The notes under the pieces: generated by a model
What the model saw: only the letters and a program-made list of their open reading frames with translations
Told to the model about the DNA's origin: nothing
The model's database searches: none
Position numbers and translations under genes: made by a program
Assembly (NCBI GenBank): GCA_028386065.3
Contig: JAKUCV010003064.1
Coordinates: forward strand, 22,195-86,194
Length of the DNA stretch: 64,000 nucleotides
Direction: 5' to 3'
Origin: Turnera subulata
Taxonomy: Eukaryota > Streptophyta > Magnoliopsida > Malpighiales > Passifloraceae
Shown: one piece after another, positions 21,396 to 32,978 of the stretch
Layout: each line of letters starts with the position of its first letter
Position numbering within the stretch: the first letter of the stretch is position 1

Positions 21396-21563
21396 GATAG
21401 TGGCACGTAGTAGTTAAAAAAAAATACGCATTTATTTATGAAAAATATTATTGCTATTTTAAAGTTTTTGATAAATCATTGTTTCATTAAATTTTTTGGC
21501 AAGTGAAAGGCCATTGTCTCAAGGATAACGTCTTTTTTGAGAACTAAACACGGATATGTATTA
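21396..21563. other. AT-rich spacer before the large Helitron
   Basis: No coding signal. The base before the Helitron start (21563) is A, as expected for an A|T insertion site. Confidence 0.4.
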
Positions 21564-22170
21564 TCTATTATAATATATAAAAATAGAGCCTCACTTAAGG
21601 GCTCTACAATTTCGACATCTAAAACTCTGAGAATGTTACATTTGGCGCAATATCTAATTAACATGTGGCAAAATTAATTAAAAAAAATTAAAAATGGTCG
21701 TCAAAATACATTAATGTGTATAGTTAATATCAAATACTCCCACTTTCTTTGGCAAATTTTGAATAATAGATGCAGGAAATTAATGAGAGGAGTTAATGAC
21801 ACAATAAAACACATATAAATGGGAAATTAGCGCATGAAACCGCCTACCACATGTAAAGAGAATTAGTCAACAAATTAAATCTACAAAACTAATAGCATTT
21901 ATTCCATAACCCTTTCCTGAGACATGACTCCTCCGCAACAAAAACCAATCCACACCAAAAAGGGCCAATATATTTTCAATATCTAGCCACAATTTTTATT
22001 ATTTTTGTTCTGTTTCCTTTTTAATTTTGAAATTTTTTTGACGATTCCATTTGATTGTAACCATTTTCATCGCATCAATTGATTGTAACCATATTTTCAA
22101 TAACTTCCCTAATTTAAATTGTCCTTTTTACATTCCTAATTTAATTTACTCTTTTTTTTCCTTTCTATAG

Positions 22171-22197
22171 GTATCAACCTCCACCTCCACAGAAAAG
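22171..22197 (+). other. Possible 27-nt micro-exon 1
   Basis: TTTCTATAG precedes GTATCAACC..CAGAAAAG and GTAAGTTT follows: good plant splice sites at both edges. An almost identical unit occurs at 23473. Coding role unknown. Confidence 0.35.
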
Positions 22198-22319
22198 GTA
22201 AGTTTAACTTTTATTCATTTACATTTTCCGTTTTTTTTTTTTTTTTGTTTTTTCCCCTTGATTATGTTGGATTAACCATTAGGTGTGAAAATAACGATTA
22301 CACCGTAACGATTTCATTG

Positions 22320-23350
22320 ATGCGTTTATTCATCAGAGATGAGTTGATTTTTCCCCTAGATTTTTTGGGTAGAAAAACCAAAAAAAATCATCCCCTAGAT
22401 TTTTTGGGTAGTAAAACCAAAAAATCAAAATATCCAAGATTGTATCCCAAATCTCTTTTCCCAAGTCGCTTAGATTCAAATACTATAGATTGTCTACATT
22501 TTAGGATTAAAGAATTCTATAAAACCGGTTATCCATTTTTCGGGAAATCTAAATCTAAAACATTACCAAAGTGAATGGTAATCAAATTCAAATTCAAGAG
22601 AAAACTTATCTAACGATTACACTCTAACGATTTCATTATGCATTTGAATTGTCTATTTTTCTATCGTTTAAACTAATCTTTCTTCTAAAAAGCTTACTTC
22701 CTTTTGTCAGCTTCTATTTTTCTATTGTCTATTTTGATGCATTTGAATTGTCTATTTTTCTATTGCTGTTACGATTTCATTGATGCTATCAGATATGAGT
22801 TGATTTTTCCCCTAGATTCTTTTGGTAGTAAAACCAAAAAATCATCCCTTAGATTTTTTTGGTAGTAAAACCAAAAAATCAAAATACCAAAGATTGTATC
22901 CCAAATCTCTTTTCCCAAGTCGCTTAGATTCAAATACAATCTTGGGTATTTTGATTTTTTGAGGATTGACTTCCCTCAAAAAAAAAAAATACCCTAGATT
23001 GACAACATTTTAGGAGTAAAGAATTCTATAAAACCGGTTATCCACTTTTTCTTGAAATCTAAATCTAAAACATTACCAAAGTGAATGGTAATCACTAGGG
23101 CTTTTACTCAGCGTCCAATTTAACTATTTGCCTATAGAAAAAAAAATCAGAGAGAGTGTTAGTTCTTTTCCTTTTTTTATTTTATTTTAAAGTGTTTGAT
23201 TCCTTTCTTTTTTTCCTTCCTTAATTCCTTTGGTTTTTGAACTAACGATTAAGGATTAGGTGTGAATGAAATTAAGGATTACACTCTAACGATTTCATTG
23301 ATGCACTTAAATTGTCTATTTTTCTATTGTTTAAACTAATCTTTCTTCTA
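22320..23350. repeat. Internal direct duplication in the Helitron 5' region
   Basis: A 250-300 bp segment at about 22335-22595 (GAGATGAGTTGATTTTTCCC..CCAAAGTGAATGGTAATCA) recurs at about 22790-23095. A second shared piece (TAACGATTTCATT..GTTTAAACTAATC) is at 22625-22680 and 23288-23342. No convincing protein was recognised; the 109-aa frame at 22245-22574 lies within a repeated unit. Confidence 0.75.
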
Positions 23351-23472
23351 AAACTTACTTTCAAGAACTGAAATTAATTGTCCTATTTCTATTTTATTGA
23401 CATACTGAATTTTGGACCATATTCTGAATAGTGACACTCATAATTTAATATTCCCTTTTTTCTTCTATATAG

Positions 23473-23499
23473 GTATCAACCTTAACCTTTCCACAAGAG
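23473..23499 (+). other. Possible 27-nt micro-exon 2
   Basis: TTCTATATAG precedes GTATCAACC..CACAAGAG and GTTAGT follows. Same length and same first nine bases as the unit at 22171, so the exon and its flanks were duplicated. Confidence 0.35.
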
Positions 23500-23518
23500 G
23501 TTAGTTAAATCTTCATCT

Positions 23519-24153
23519 TAGTAGCCTTTCATTTTTTGTGTAAAAAAATTAATACCTCTCATTTTAATAATATTGCAACAATTTTAGTACCTTTGAATCT
23601 ATTTTCCCAACAGAATCACACAATATTGTTAAAAATAATTTTCCTACTCATGAATTTTTAATTGTTGCTGTATAAGTAAACAAAAACTAGAACATGCAAC
23701 TTCTTGAGCACCTTATTCCTTCCCTCATATATGTCCAAAAAAAAACAACCACAAACCACATAACAATTTTCTATTAAAAAAACCCTTTGAGCCTTTTAGA
23801 AATATCATTAAAATTTCAAATTTATTTTTTAGTAGCCTTACATTTTAGTAGCCTTTTATTATTAGTAGCCTTACTTTTTTTTGGTTAAAATTTGAATGTC
23901 TCTCTATTTAATAATATTGCAACAATTTTAGTGCTACCAAATTTATTTCCCCAACACAATCACACTATATTCTTAAAAATATTTTTCCCATTCATGAATT
24001 TTAAATATATTAAAACTAGAATATGCAACTTTTAGAGCACCTTATTATCCCCCTCATATATGTCCAAAAAAATAGAGACCACAAACTACATATCAATTCC
24101 CTATGGCTAAAAATCTTTAACCCTTTTTTAAATATCCTAAAAAATTCTAATAC
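23519..24153 (+). repeat. 325-bp tandem array, block 1
   Basis: Units begin AGTAGCCTTACATTTTAGTA and contain TTTAATAATATTGCAACAAT, CACAATCACACTATATT, CTAGAATATGCAACTT and CTCATATATGTCCAAAAAAA. Unit starts are seen at 23519 and 23832; the second unit is cut at 24153 by the copia insertion and resumes at 39848. Confidence 0.85.
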
Positions 24154-24335
24154 TGTTATAAAATTTTTTTTCTGGATGTCATTACTGTACCACCTACCTT
24201 TGTTATATATATATACATATAGAGAAATGAAATTAGATGAGCATAAACTACTCTTCTCCCCCTTCCTTCTTCTGCTTACTCCTCTCCTCTTCTTCTCCAT
24301 TTCCAGTGAAACAAATCACACAATTATTTACAACA
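24154..24335 (+). repeat. 5' LTR of the 182-bp-LTR copia element
   Basis: TGTTATAAAAT...TTATTTACAACA. Contains a TTATATATATATACATATAGAG TATA-like region and a pyrimidine-rich R/U5 part. Same length as its partner at 39666 with only a few differences, mostly near the start. Confidence 0.9.
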
Positions 24336-24349
24336 TGTTATCAGCACGA
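24336..24349 (+). other. Primer-binding-site-like sequence
   Basis: TGTTATCAGCACGA directly follows the LTR. It keeps the TATCAG core of the initiator-Met tRNA site (TGGTATCAGAGC). The same phrase follows LTRs in other plant copia elements, from general knowledge. Confidence 0.55.
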
Positions 24350-25212
24350 AGCTTTAACCAACTGAGAAAAACAAAACCCAGTGCAAAACCAGAGCAAAAA
24401 CCAGAGCTGGAAAGTGAAACGAAAACTGGTGCAAAAATACTGGAAAAATGGAAAACGAAGGATGAACAGTTGTGTCACCCTCCGCGGCACTGTTCATGCG
24501 TAAGAGTTTCGGGCTGCGTCTCGCGTCACCGCCCACACCGGCATGCTTCTCACGCCGTCGCCGACAGAAAGACGCCTTCTCTGTCCATTGCCGCCGCCGG
24601 ACGCGCCGCCAGGAGAAGATGACCCGACGAGCAACCCGTCGGATCCACTCCTTCCTCGACCCGCCTGTAGCCGGCAGACGCCGTGCTGCTCGCCTTTGTC
24701 GCGCTTTGCTGAAGGTCATCGCCGCACCGCTGCAACCCGCCGCTTTCCGGACGTTGGAAACCAAGGCGTGCCGCGTCGCCCGTAGCAGCAGAGTTGAGTC
24801 ACGCCACCACACACCGGAGAGTCGCGCCGCCCACCTCCTCCGCTTCCACTCTCACGCCGCCTCGTTGGTGCCGCGTCCTCGCCATCCATCTTTGCCTCGT
24901 CTCGCCGTCAGCCTCTGCAACCCGCGAGGTGTGCACGGGTTGAATACGACCCGGATGAGTCGTGGACAGGTCGAGACTTGGGCTGGTAAGTGTATTGTGA
25001 TGTGGTGCATTATTGGGCTGCTGGGCCTATTGCGTGGGCCTGTGTTTGGGCTCCTGCTGGAGCCTGGGCTTGGTCCTTATGGTAGGTTAGGCTGCACTAT
25101 TCATAGCCCAGTATAAAAAAATAATAATTCTTGAAAATATTTATTTTCAGGAAAAATATAATATAGGAAAATAATAATTATTATCATGGAAATAATTTTT
25201 TAAAAAAGGGAT
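24350..25212 (+). other. Leader of the copia element, GC-rich
   Basis: No recognisable Gag. From 24470 to 24960 the DNA is GC-rich (GCCGCCGCCGGACGCGCCGCC-like), which produces a 214-aa and a 152-aa ORF on opposite strands; neither has a known motif and they overlap extensively, so both are treated as composition artefacts. From 25100 the DNA is AT-rich up to the SIRE-like LTR. Confidence 0.5.
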
Positions 25213-26845
25213 ATTATGAACACACTAAAGCACAATTAAGAAGAGGGTTAGAGATATTGGCACAAAGAATTTATAGTGGTTCGCCACACAGGACTACCTC
25301 CACTACTCAAGGAGTCCACCTTGAGATTTGTAACCTTCACTAACCATGGTTTTTACGGGATCAACCAATAACCTATAATACAAGGTTTTACCTAGGCTAA
25401 CCTCTCATACCCACAAAGCTAATCCAAGGTTTGCTCTTAGTTCCCCAGTAAGATATCCCCTATCCTACCTCACTTAATTGGTTTCTTCATAGGTTAAACC
25501 AACAAAGCCTATCTCTCACAAGTTTTTCTAAGGTGCAACTTACAAACCTTCTCTCAAAGCTAATCCTAGCTTTGCTTATCACTAATCAGCACAAAGCACT
25601 CATAAGCTTGTCTGAGATATAACCCTCTCTCAAGATATCTTCATGAGTGACTCACTCAAAAGCTTTACAAATAATGCACAAGGAAGGATCTATGAACACT
25701 CTCAAGCTTAGGAGGAGAGCTGCTGCTAAATTCTCACTTCTTTCTCCATTGGCAGCTCTGTTGTTCTTCATGGAGTCATCAGCCATTTATAGAGACACAT
25801 TAGGATAGGCCTTTCCAAGAAATTCAAACCGTTGTGTGTGTCACTCTCAATAGACAGCTGTTTCCTTTTGACTGAGACCAGAGTGGCAACGTTCAAATCT
25901 CCCTGTGGTCGCTTTCTCGCTTTGGTCTGAATCATGCCATTCATTTGACAGGTCTGCCCATGTTTAGCCAAGTCCTAGGTTGGACCCAAAAGAATGATTC
26001 CATCTGATTTAGGGATCCGTTGTGATGTCTTTAATCAGGATGGTCAGACTGCAAAAATGATAAAGTACTAGGTTCTTTTGACTTCTTAGTAGTAGGTTAG
26101 CTTGACACAAAGATCAAGGAAAGCCAACTTTCATCAATCTCTTGTCACTGTCTACGACCTCGAGATTTGGCATCGTTGGCGCCAAATCGTAGATGTATCC
26201 GTTTTCCAGAAAGTGGTCTGCACATGCTTAGCAGACTCCTAAGTTTAATACTCCTAGGTTGGATTGAATCAACATGAGCTGTTATGGAAGCTTTCCAGAT
26301 CTTTAAACACGTTCCTGAAGATTCAACATAAGCTATGTACCGGGTTTATAGAGTTAGGGAGCGTCTTCAACAAGTGGTCCCAAAATGCAAGATGATCAGC
26401 ACATGCTGGACAGACACCTAGGTTTGATGATCCTAGGTTTGTCAGATTTAAATCCATCCGTTATGAAACCTGCCCAGAACACTAAACAAACATTTTCTGA
26501 GTTGAATCAAGCTAGGTTTCAGTTTTATAGATCATGGGAGCATCTCTAAAAATTGCCTCAAAATTGTAAGATAATCAATGTGGTCCATGGTCCTTGAAAG
26601 TGACATCTCAACTATTAAACCCAATAAACTAATGCCACTAACACACATACCAACCCTACTAACTTCAAACTCCCACAATGTCACATGCATGCTAAGATTT
26701 AATATATAAATCTGAAACTCAAAGTTTGTTAAAACTAAATCAACTACTAATCCATACATAATCAAATACCTCGGTTAGTGTGCTTAATCAAGATTAGGGA
26801 AAATAATTAACACAAAGCACATGCTAATCCGACCTCAGGCCAACA
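25213..26845 (-). repeat. 3' LTR of the SIRE-like element (truncated)
   Basis: Nearly identical to the LTR at 33083-34768: ATTATGAACACACTAAA, TGGTTCGCCACACAGGACTA, ATGAGTGACTCACTC and the terminal GGCCAACA. It lacks the plus-strand-left 104 bases (32979-33082) of its partner, so its 3' end was lost. Confidence 0.85.
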
Positions 26846-26860
26846 ATCTCCCATTTTTTT
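26846..26860 (-). other. Polypurine tract of the SIRE-like element
   Basis: Element sense AAAAAAATGGGAGAT immediately before TGTTGGCC, the LTR start. Expected primer site for plus-strand DNA synthesis. Confidence 0.65.
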
Positions 26861-27779
26861 ATGATGACAAACTTTGCGTGAAAAGACAGTAACTTTTGAA
26901 ATCAGTTTTGCAAAAATGCTCCCCCTTAATGTATGCTCCCCCTATCTAAAACATTTTTGCAATATAAGAAAATTTTTGTCGAGATTTGGAAAACCTTTTT
27001 AGCCTGAGGCAAAAAGGCATGATTCAACTATGCTATATAAGTATTCAAGTATTTGCAATCACGCAACACTATTTCTCCCCTTTTTGGCATCTCAAAAAGC
27101 AAATATGACCAAGTGTGAATTACTGAGATAAGCCAAAATAGATCAACATACTATATTCCAGCAAAAAATCAACAACAAAACATGGTAATAAAGTGTGGTC
27201 AATAGAAACGTCAACAAACAACGTTAGTCTGATTGTATCCCTTTTTGGCATGTCTCAGGCCAAATCGCAACACAAAGGGATAACCATAGACCTGCAGCTA
27301 AAATGCATTAACACCTACAACAACTAGTAGGATAAACGTCTTCAGAGTTATAAAATTTAAAGCTCAATATTGATCTTCTCTGTATAAGAAAAATCGAAAG
27401 TGAGCTAAAAGAGGACGATCAAAATTCCTGCATAAAGGTGTTAATAACTCAACTAAGTGGAAATACTCACGTTTTGGCATCAATCGTGCCAAAAATCAAC
27501 TCAAAGTATCAGTCAACAAGCAAATATAAATATATAACATCAATAATAATATAAATAATAAATCAGAATGTCAAAATAATATGATGCAGTGATAGTGACT
27601 CAACAATAATTTTTCTAAAAGCATCAACTAAGAGCTCAAAAAGCTCATTAATGGTATATCTCCTATTTTGCATGAATAAAACCAATTAGCACATTACCAT
27701 AGATAACAAAACATGTAGCATAGTACTCAAAAAATACAATAATCAACATAATATGCACATAATAATATAAAATCCAAAC

Positions 27780-29250
27780 AAGTATTAAAATTATGTTATG
27801 ATATGGGAATGCATGAATCCAAAGAGCAATAGATGAGAAGGAGTCAAACCCGGTTTAATGGGCAATAGAATATTCTTCTTGTGGAGTGGCAGCAGGTGGT
27901 GGATGATAGTAAGAAGAATCTCTGACCTTAGCCAACAATATATCCATGCTCTTTTTGTATTTGCATCAGCCCCTTCAAGTTTTCTATTGGAAACTATCAA
28001 GTCCTCCTTCATTCCAATGATTCTTCCATCATCAACATCATGCTTTTAGGGCCATATTGGTGTGAAGTTACTCAATCAAGTTAAGATCAGGCCTTTCCAG
28101 GAAATGACGTATGAGTCTCAGAGCTTGCTCTTTTGTTGACTCTTGGAACTCCAAGTCTAACAAAATCAAGAGGAAATGCATAGTGTGACTTTAGGAATTT
28201 TACTGCCAACAACAGCTCTTGATCATTTCCATTCCCTCTATTGGTCTCACTAGATGAATAGACATCTTCAGCAAGCTTGCTCTTTTTCATCCCTTTTCTC
28301 GATTTAACAAGCGTCTGCTTCTTATGATGGGAATTAAAGAAGCTTCTTCTCTAGACTTTGACTCTTCTTACTCAATACTGGAAGATTTTCTCATACTTCA
28401 GAGTCTGAAATTCTAACAACTTTCTCTTTCCCTTTCTTTGAGAAGCTTTGGTAAGAAGTCCTATTCTTTAGTCTTGTGCTTCTCTTTATTTTCCGTTTTG
28501 GCATCGTAGGACCCAAAAGCACTTCCAAATTTCTCTAGATCTACAGCCAAGTAGCCTTTTCAGGCTCTTCAATAATTATTTCTTCAAGATCTGGCGGTGC
28601 TTCAACAGAAAATTTTTATTCTGAATTGTCTCTGACAGTAGCACTTGCGAAGTAGATTCAGTCTTATGTTGACTCGGTTTCCCTTGAGTGTTTTCCTTTG
28701 AGCTTGTTCTTATGGATGAGGACTTATTCTTTTCTTCTTCTTCTCTAATTTTCTCTCCAAGACTTGGCATGCTTCAACAAGTTCTTATCTTGAATAGTCT
28801 TGGGAGGTTAAACTTTAAAACCACTTGAAATTTTCTGCTTAACTTGATTTTCCTTGAGTGGTTTTGCCTTGAAGCATCACCGTTGATGATTATTGACCAA
28901 AATGCTTCCTCTAAACCATCTCTAGTCCTTTTTCTGAATGTGCAAAAGAATTCTCCAATAGGAGCAGCTACACAATTTACGAATTGATAGACTCCAAAGT
29001 CTTCAATTCTTACTTTAAGTGTGCTTCTTGTTCCTCTTTAAAATTTTGGTGGAGATAGACAAGGACTCTTGTGTTTGGATGTGAATGACTTGATTTGAGA
29101 TTTGATTTTCGGAAAATGAGAGAATAAGGAAACAAGGTTTGTTTCTATTATAGTCAAGAATTATTCTTACTCGATTTGTGCAAAGGTGTGCAAAAGGACA
29201 CAAGTAAGATATGAGAGAGAGTATAGGAAAGATAGATGGGTAAGTGGATA
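27780..29250 (-). pseudogene. Decayed 3' ORF region of the SIRE-like element
   Basis: Short minus-strand frames: GEKIREEEEKNKSSSIRTSS followed by KENTQGKP (28576-28770), KKSKLAEDVYSSSETNRGN (28087-28290) and KEDLIVSNRKLEGADANTKR (27791-28012). All are Lys/Ser/Glu-rich. SIRE-type elements carry an extra ORF between pol and the 3' LTR that is sometimes called env-like; position and composition fit, but no diagnostic motif was recognised. Confidence 0.35.
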
Positions 29251-29599
29251 TGGAGGAAATTGATTACTCAAATTTGAGGTTATCTCATCAACCACTTCTG
29301 TCACTTTTTGAAAAGTGTTCTCTCAACCATGATTAGGATTCTTCTCTATCACCCAACGTTTACTTTTTAAGAGGTAAAGGTCATGTTGCAAGAATCTTGC
29401 AGGTTTGGCTTATAAAGGGTTTCTAACAATAAAGCTGAAAATAGGCCCTCTCTTTCCTCATACCTTTTTTTTACAAAAATCGATGTTTTCTTTTTTACTA
29501 TGTGCCTTTTGAATTTGTGGCATCTTCTATGCCAAAACAGCTTGCTCTCTGATTTCTTTATAAGTCACCAATTTCACCAATCCATTTTTTTTTTATCTC

Positions 29600-32330
29600 C
29601 ATTGTAATTTCATCATTGCTCAAATGTAAGTGCAAGTGTGCAATTGAATATTCATGAACTAAGTGATGAATATGCATGTTCACATATAAAGATATCAAAG
29701 TTGAGAGATATCACCAAAGAAGGATTGTAGATACTCCAACGTAGAGTGCGCATGCATTCTAATCTCCACATGAATCCTGGTGGACAGATCTTCCTTCAGT
29801 CATTTGGTGAAAATATATGCAAGTTAATTCTCACTTTTGACAAGAGCAAGTGTTATATCCTTCTTAAGCATATGATTTTTGATGAAATTTTATATCTCTT
29901 CAATGTGTTTAGTACATGAATGTTAGATTTAATCTTTAAAGAGATAAACATACTTGAGCTATCACATAGAATGAGGATGCACTTATAACATATATTTCAT
30001 CTAACCTACTTGTGCATGACATAACACCAGTAATAATATATTCGGCTTCACAGGTGCCAAATTGTACATTTTGCTAAACAAAGATACAAATGATTATTCA
30101 AGAGCTACATTTCTTTTTAAGTCTAATGAACACCCAACAAAGTCATTCTCAGAATAATTAACAAGTTGGAAAGCGTTAACTTTGGGGGTATTGCACTCTA
30201 ATCAAAAGATGTAGCTTTAGAGTTCTTTAAAAGATCATTTGATAACACTTAGCTTGGATACTTTAAGATAACAATGAAGTATAGACAAAACCAAACATTG
30301 ATCATAGTATCAAGTTTAGTAGCATTAGAGAGATAAAGAGCACTATTACTCATACCGTTATATCTTTCCGTCATCTCTTTGCCATTTTCGTCTTTGTTTA
30401 ACATTATTTTCATGCTCATTGAGACCTGACAGCTTTGTCTTCATCAATGCCAAAACATTTAAGAAGCTTTCTGTATGCATAACTTAGTTGATGAAGATCA
30501 AGTTTCTTTATGTGGAATCCGAGGACGAAATTGTCCCATTCAACTTATCTCGAATTTACTACACTTATGCTTTAAAATTCCTTACACAACAACTCATTAG
30601 TAGCATCAAGTAGTATGACATTATCAAAAATAAGATATACTTATGAGCTTTTATGAAGGAAATTATCATGACTAAAGCAAGTGCATTGACTACCAAAAGC
30701 AAAAGTCATATGCTCACTAAATGTTCTTTTGTTATCTCAAACAAGCACATATAGTCATAAGCAAACCATAAAACTTCATACTTAATAGACAATGAAGCCA
30801 TAACATCAAATGATAGTTTCTTCTTTTAGGCTGAGAAATGTGTTAGAATTGTCATCAATGATGCCAAATTGTTTCTAAAGCTTTTGAATATATTCAACAA
30901 TTTCACAAACTCAAAAGATTTTCTATCGATTTCAATGCTAAAACATATACCAGAATATAAAGGAGATTGATTTGCCAAAACATCAGTAAACTAACATTAA
31001 GAAGAATAAATACTAACAATGAATAATGCATAATGCATGCATGACTTAAAATTGGGACAAGTATTACTAAAATTATTTCAATTAACAATTGTGATATGTT
31101 TGAGTATCCTCTTAGAGATATTGCTGACATCTTATAAGGAGGATTCAAGTCATCATCACCTTTACCAAGTACCTTACCTTTTGAGCTAACACTAAATGTG
31201 ACATTACCTTAGCTTAAGGATGAGAATCTTGATGGGTCTTTTATATGAGTTTGGCAACCACTTTGGAACGTCCATCTATACTTATTTTTCTACTAAGAAG
31301 ATCATATTTTTGGTACCCACACAAACTTGGGCCCTTGGGGTTAGTTTTGGCACCTTTCGGTAGCCAAATATATTTATGGAAAATTTTCATTTTGCACACT
31401 TTAACTTTGATGGAGTATCAATTTGGCCATCTAATTATTTGTTTGAATATTTTAATAATTTAATTTGTTATTTCATCACAATTAAAGCATTATTTCTTAA
31501 GAAAATGCCGTTATATCTCGATTAATGTTGGCACTTATCTTTTAGACTCCTATTAAAATAATGTTTTGTAAGTGTAGGTTAATCTTTTTTTATATTTTTT
31601 CTTTTAAATATTTTTACAAATTTCTTGTCACACTTCTTTTAGAAGGAGAAGGATTGTTGGAAAAAAGTAAATAGGAGTTTTCCTTAATATGGCCATATGT
31701 CGTTAGTTTTCGAAGTTTAACAAGGTAAAAAATATATAAAAGAAAAAAGATTTAAACCTATATTTATTATTTACAAAATATAGATTTTTTAGGAATCTAA
31801 AAGGTAATTTAATTGTGATGAATTAGCAAACTAGCAAATAACGGCATGTTTTTCTTCTAATACAGTATGCTTTAATTGTGATGAGTTAGCAAATTAAATT
31901 ATTAAGATGTTCAAACAAATAATTAGATGGCCAATTTGATACTCCATTAAAGTTAAAGTGTGGAAAATGAAATTTTGCCTATATTTATCAACACAATACA
32001 TCTTTTGATCATGAAAAGCATCATGCCATGACCTCTATTTTCATCATAATGACATGTAAAATATGATGCATTATAAAGTTTAGCTCTAGCAAAGTTATTC
32101 ATTAAGGTTGGCTTGGGATTGAATGCCAAATGAATGACTCCAACACTTTTCTTTTACAAGAAACGCCTTTGTTATCAAGAGAAGGTATATACCAACTCTT
32201 CCTTTAAAGAACTTGACAAATTCAATATTCAAATTAAGAGCATCATTTTCATTAATTATTTTTCACAAGCATCAACATTTAGAATAAGTTTCTTCTCATC
32301 AACATTGCATAAATAAATAGGAACATCATT
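29600..32330 (-). pseudogene. pol: Decayed pol region of the SIRE-like element
   Basis: No long frame survives. Scattered minus-strand readings resemble copia RNase H near 29.96-30.17 kb (NDFVGCSLDLKRNVALE, LAPVKPNIL) and reverse-transcriptase-like phrases further upstream, in the expected position between gag and the 3' ORF region. Dense stops and frameshifts; AT content is raised throughout. A 160-bp inverted phrase (31370-31480 vs 31830-31980: ATTTTCATTTTGCACACTTTA..) lies inside and may be a separate inserted element. Confidence 0.45.
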
Positions 32331-32387
32331 ATTTATTTTTATATCTTCAACAATATTAGCACATGATGTATGGATACTTTTCAGGCT

Positions 32388-32940
32388 CTACATGTGAAGT
32401 GTCATGAATAATTTTATCAAATCCAATACTTTAACATATTTTCTATATGCAATGTTCTTTTCATCTTTACCAAAAATTTCAAGTAATTCATTAAATTCAT
32501 CAAATAGCTCATCAAATGTAAATTTATGAAAAGAATCATTTACCTCAAAATCTTCTCTTGCTGACGGAGAAAGATTCACAAAGTCCTCACCATCTGAATC
32601 ACTTGTAGTGCCATCATAAATGATGCAAGGAGACTCCAAAACTCATAGATTATGGCACTAGACTATGCTCTTTCCAATTTGGCCTCATTGATGCCATATC
32701 GAAGGAGGTTCGCAATTTTAAATTTAGGCTTGGCTTCATTCACTTCTTCTACTGACCAAAACTTCAAGACATTTTTCGCTGGTCTCCAGTAGGAATTTTG
32801 CATAGCAAGCCACTTCTCCACTTCCTGACTCTCTATAGAAATCTTCAACAAAAACATCCATTGGCCGAACTTCACACCATAAGAATAAGAAAATTTCTGA
32901 CGCTACAACCCTCAAAAGCCTTGATCTTTGTCGCCTGGAG
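32388..32940 (-). pseudogene. gag: Gag remnant of the SIRE-like element
   Basis: Frame at 32663-32875: VKFGQWMFLLKISIESQEVE followed by KWLAMQN and NEAKPKFKIANLLRYGINEA, patterned like copia Gag (a W..M..FI/LKS opening and an A.NLL..GI..A helix). Frame at 32388-32639 continues with FYDGTTSDSDGEDFVNLSP-like acidic sequence. It lies just inside the primer site, as gag should. Stops separate the pieces. Confidence 0.5.
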
Positions 32941-32963
32941 GTTAATCCATGTACAGAGAACGC

Positions 32964-32976
32964 GGCTCCGCTACCA
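32964..32976 (-). other. Primer-binding site of the SIRE-like element
   Basis: Element sense TGGTAGCGGAGCC, two bases after the LTR end; initiator-Met-type site with the same TAGCGG variant as at 2042. Confidence 0.75.
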
Positions 32977-32978
32977 TT

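Noticed and set aside
24472..25116. 214-aa plus-strand ORF, with a 152-aa ORF on the other strand
   Set aside because: Located in the GC-rich leader of a copia element; few stop codons are expected there, both strands are open, and no domain is visible.
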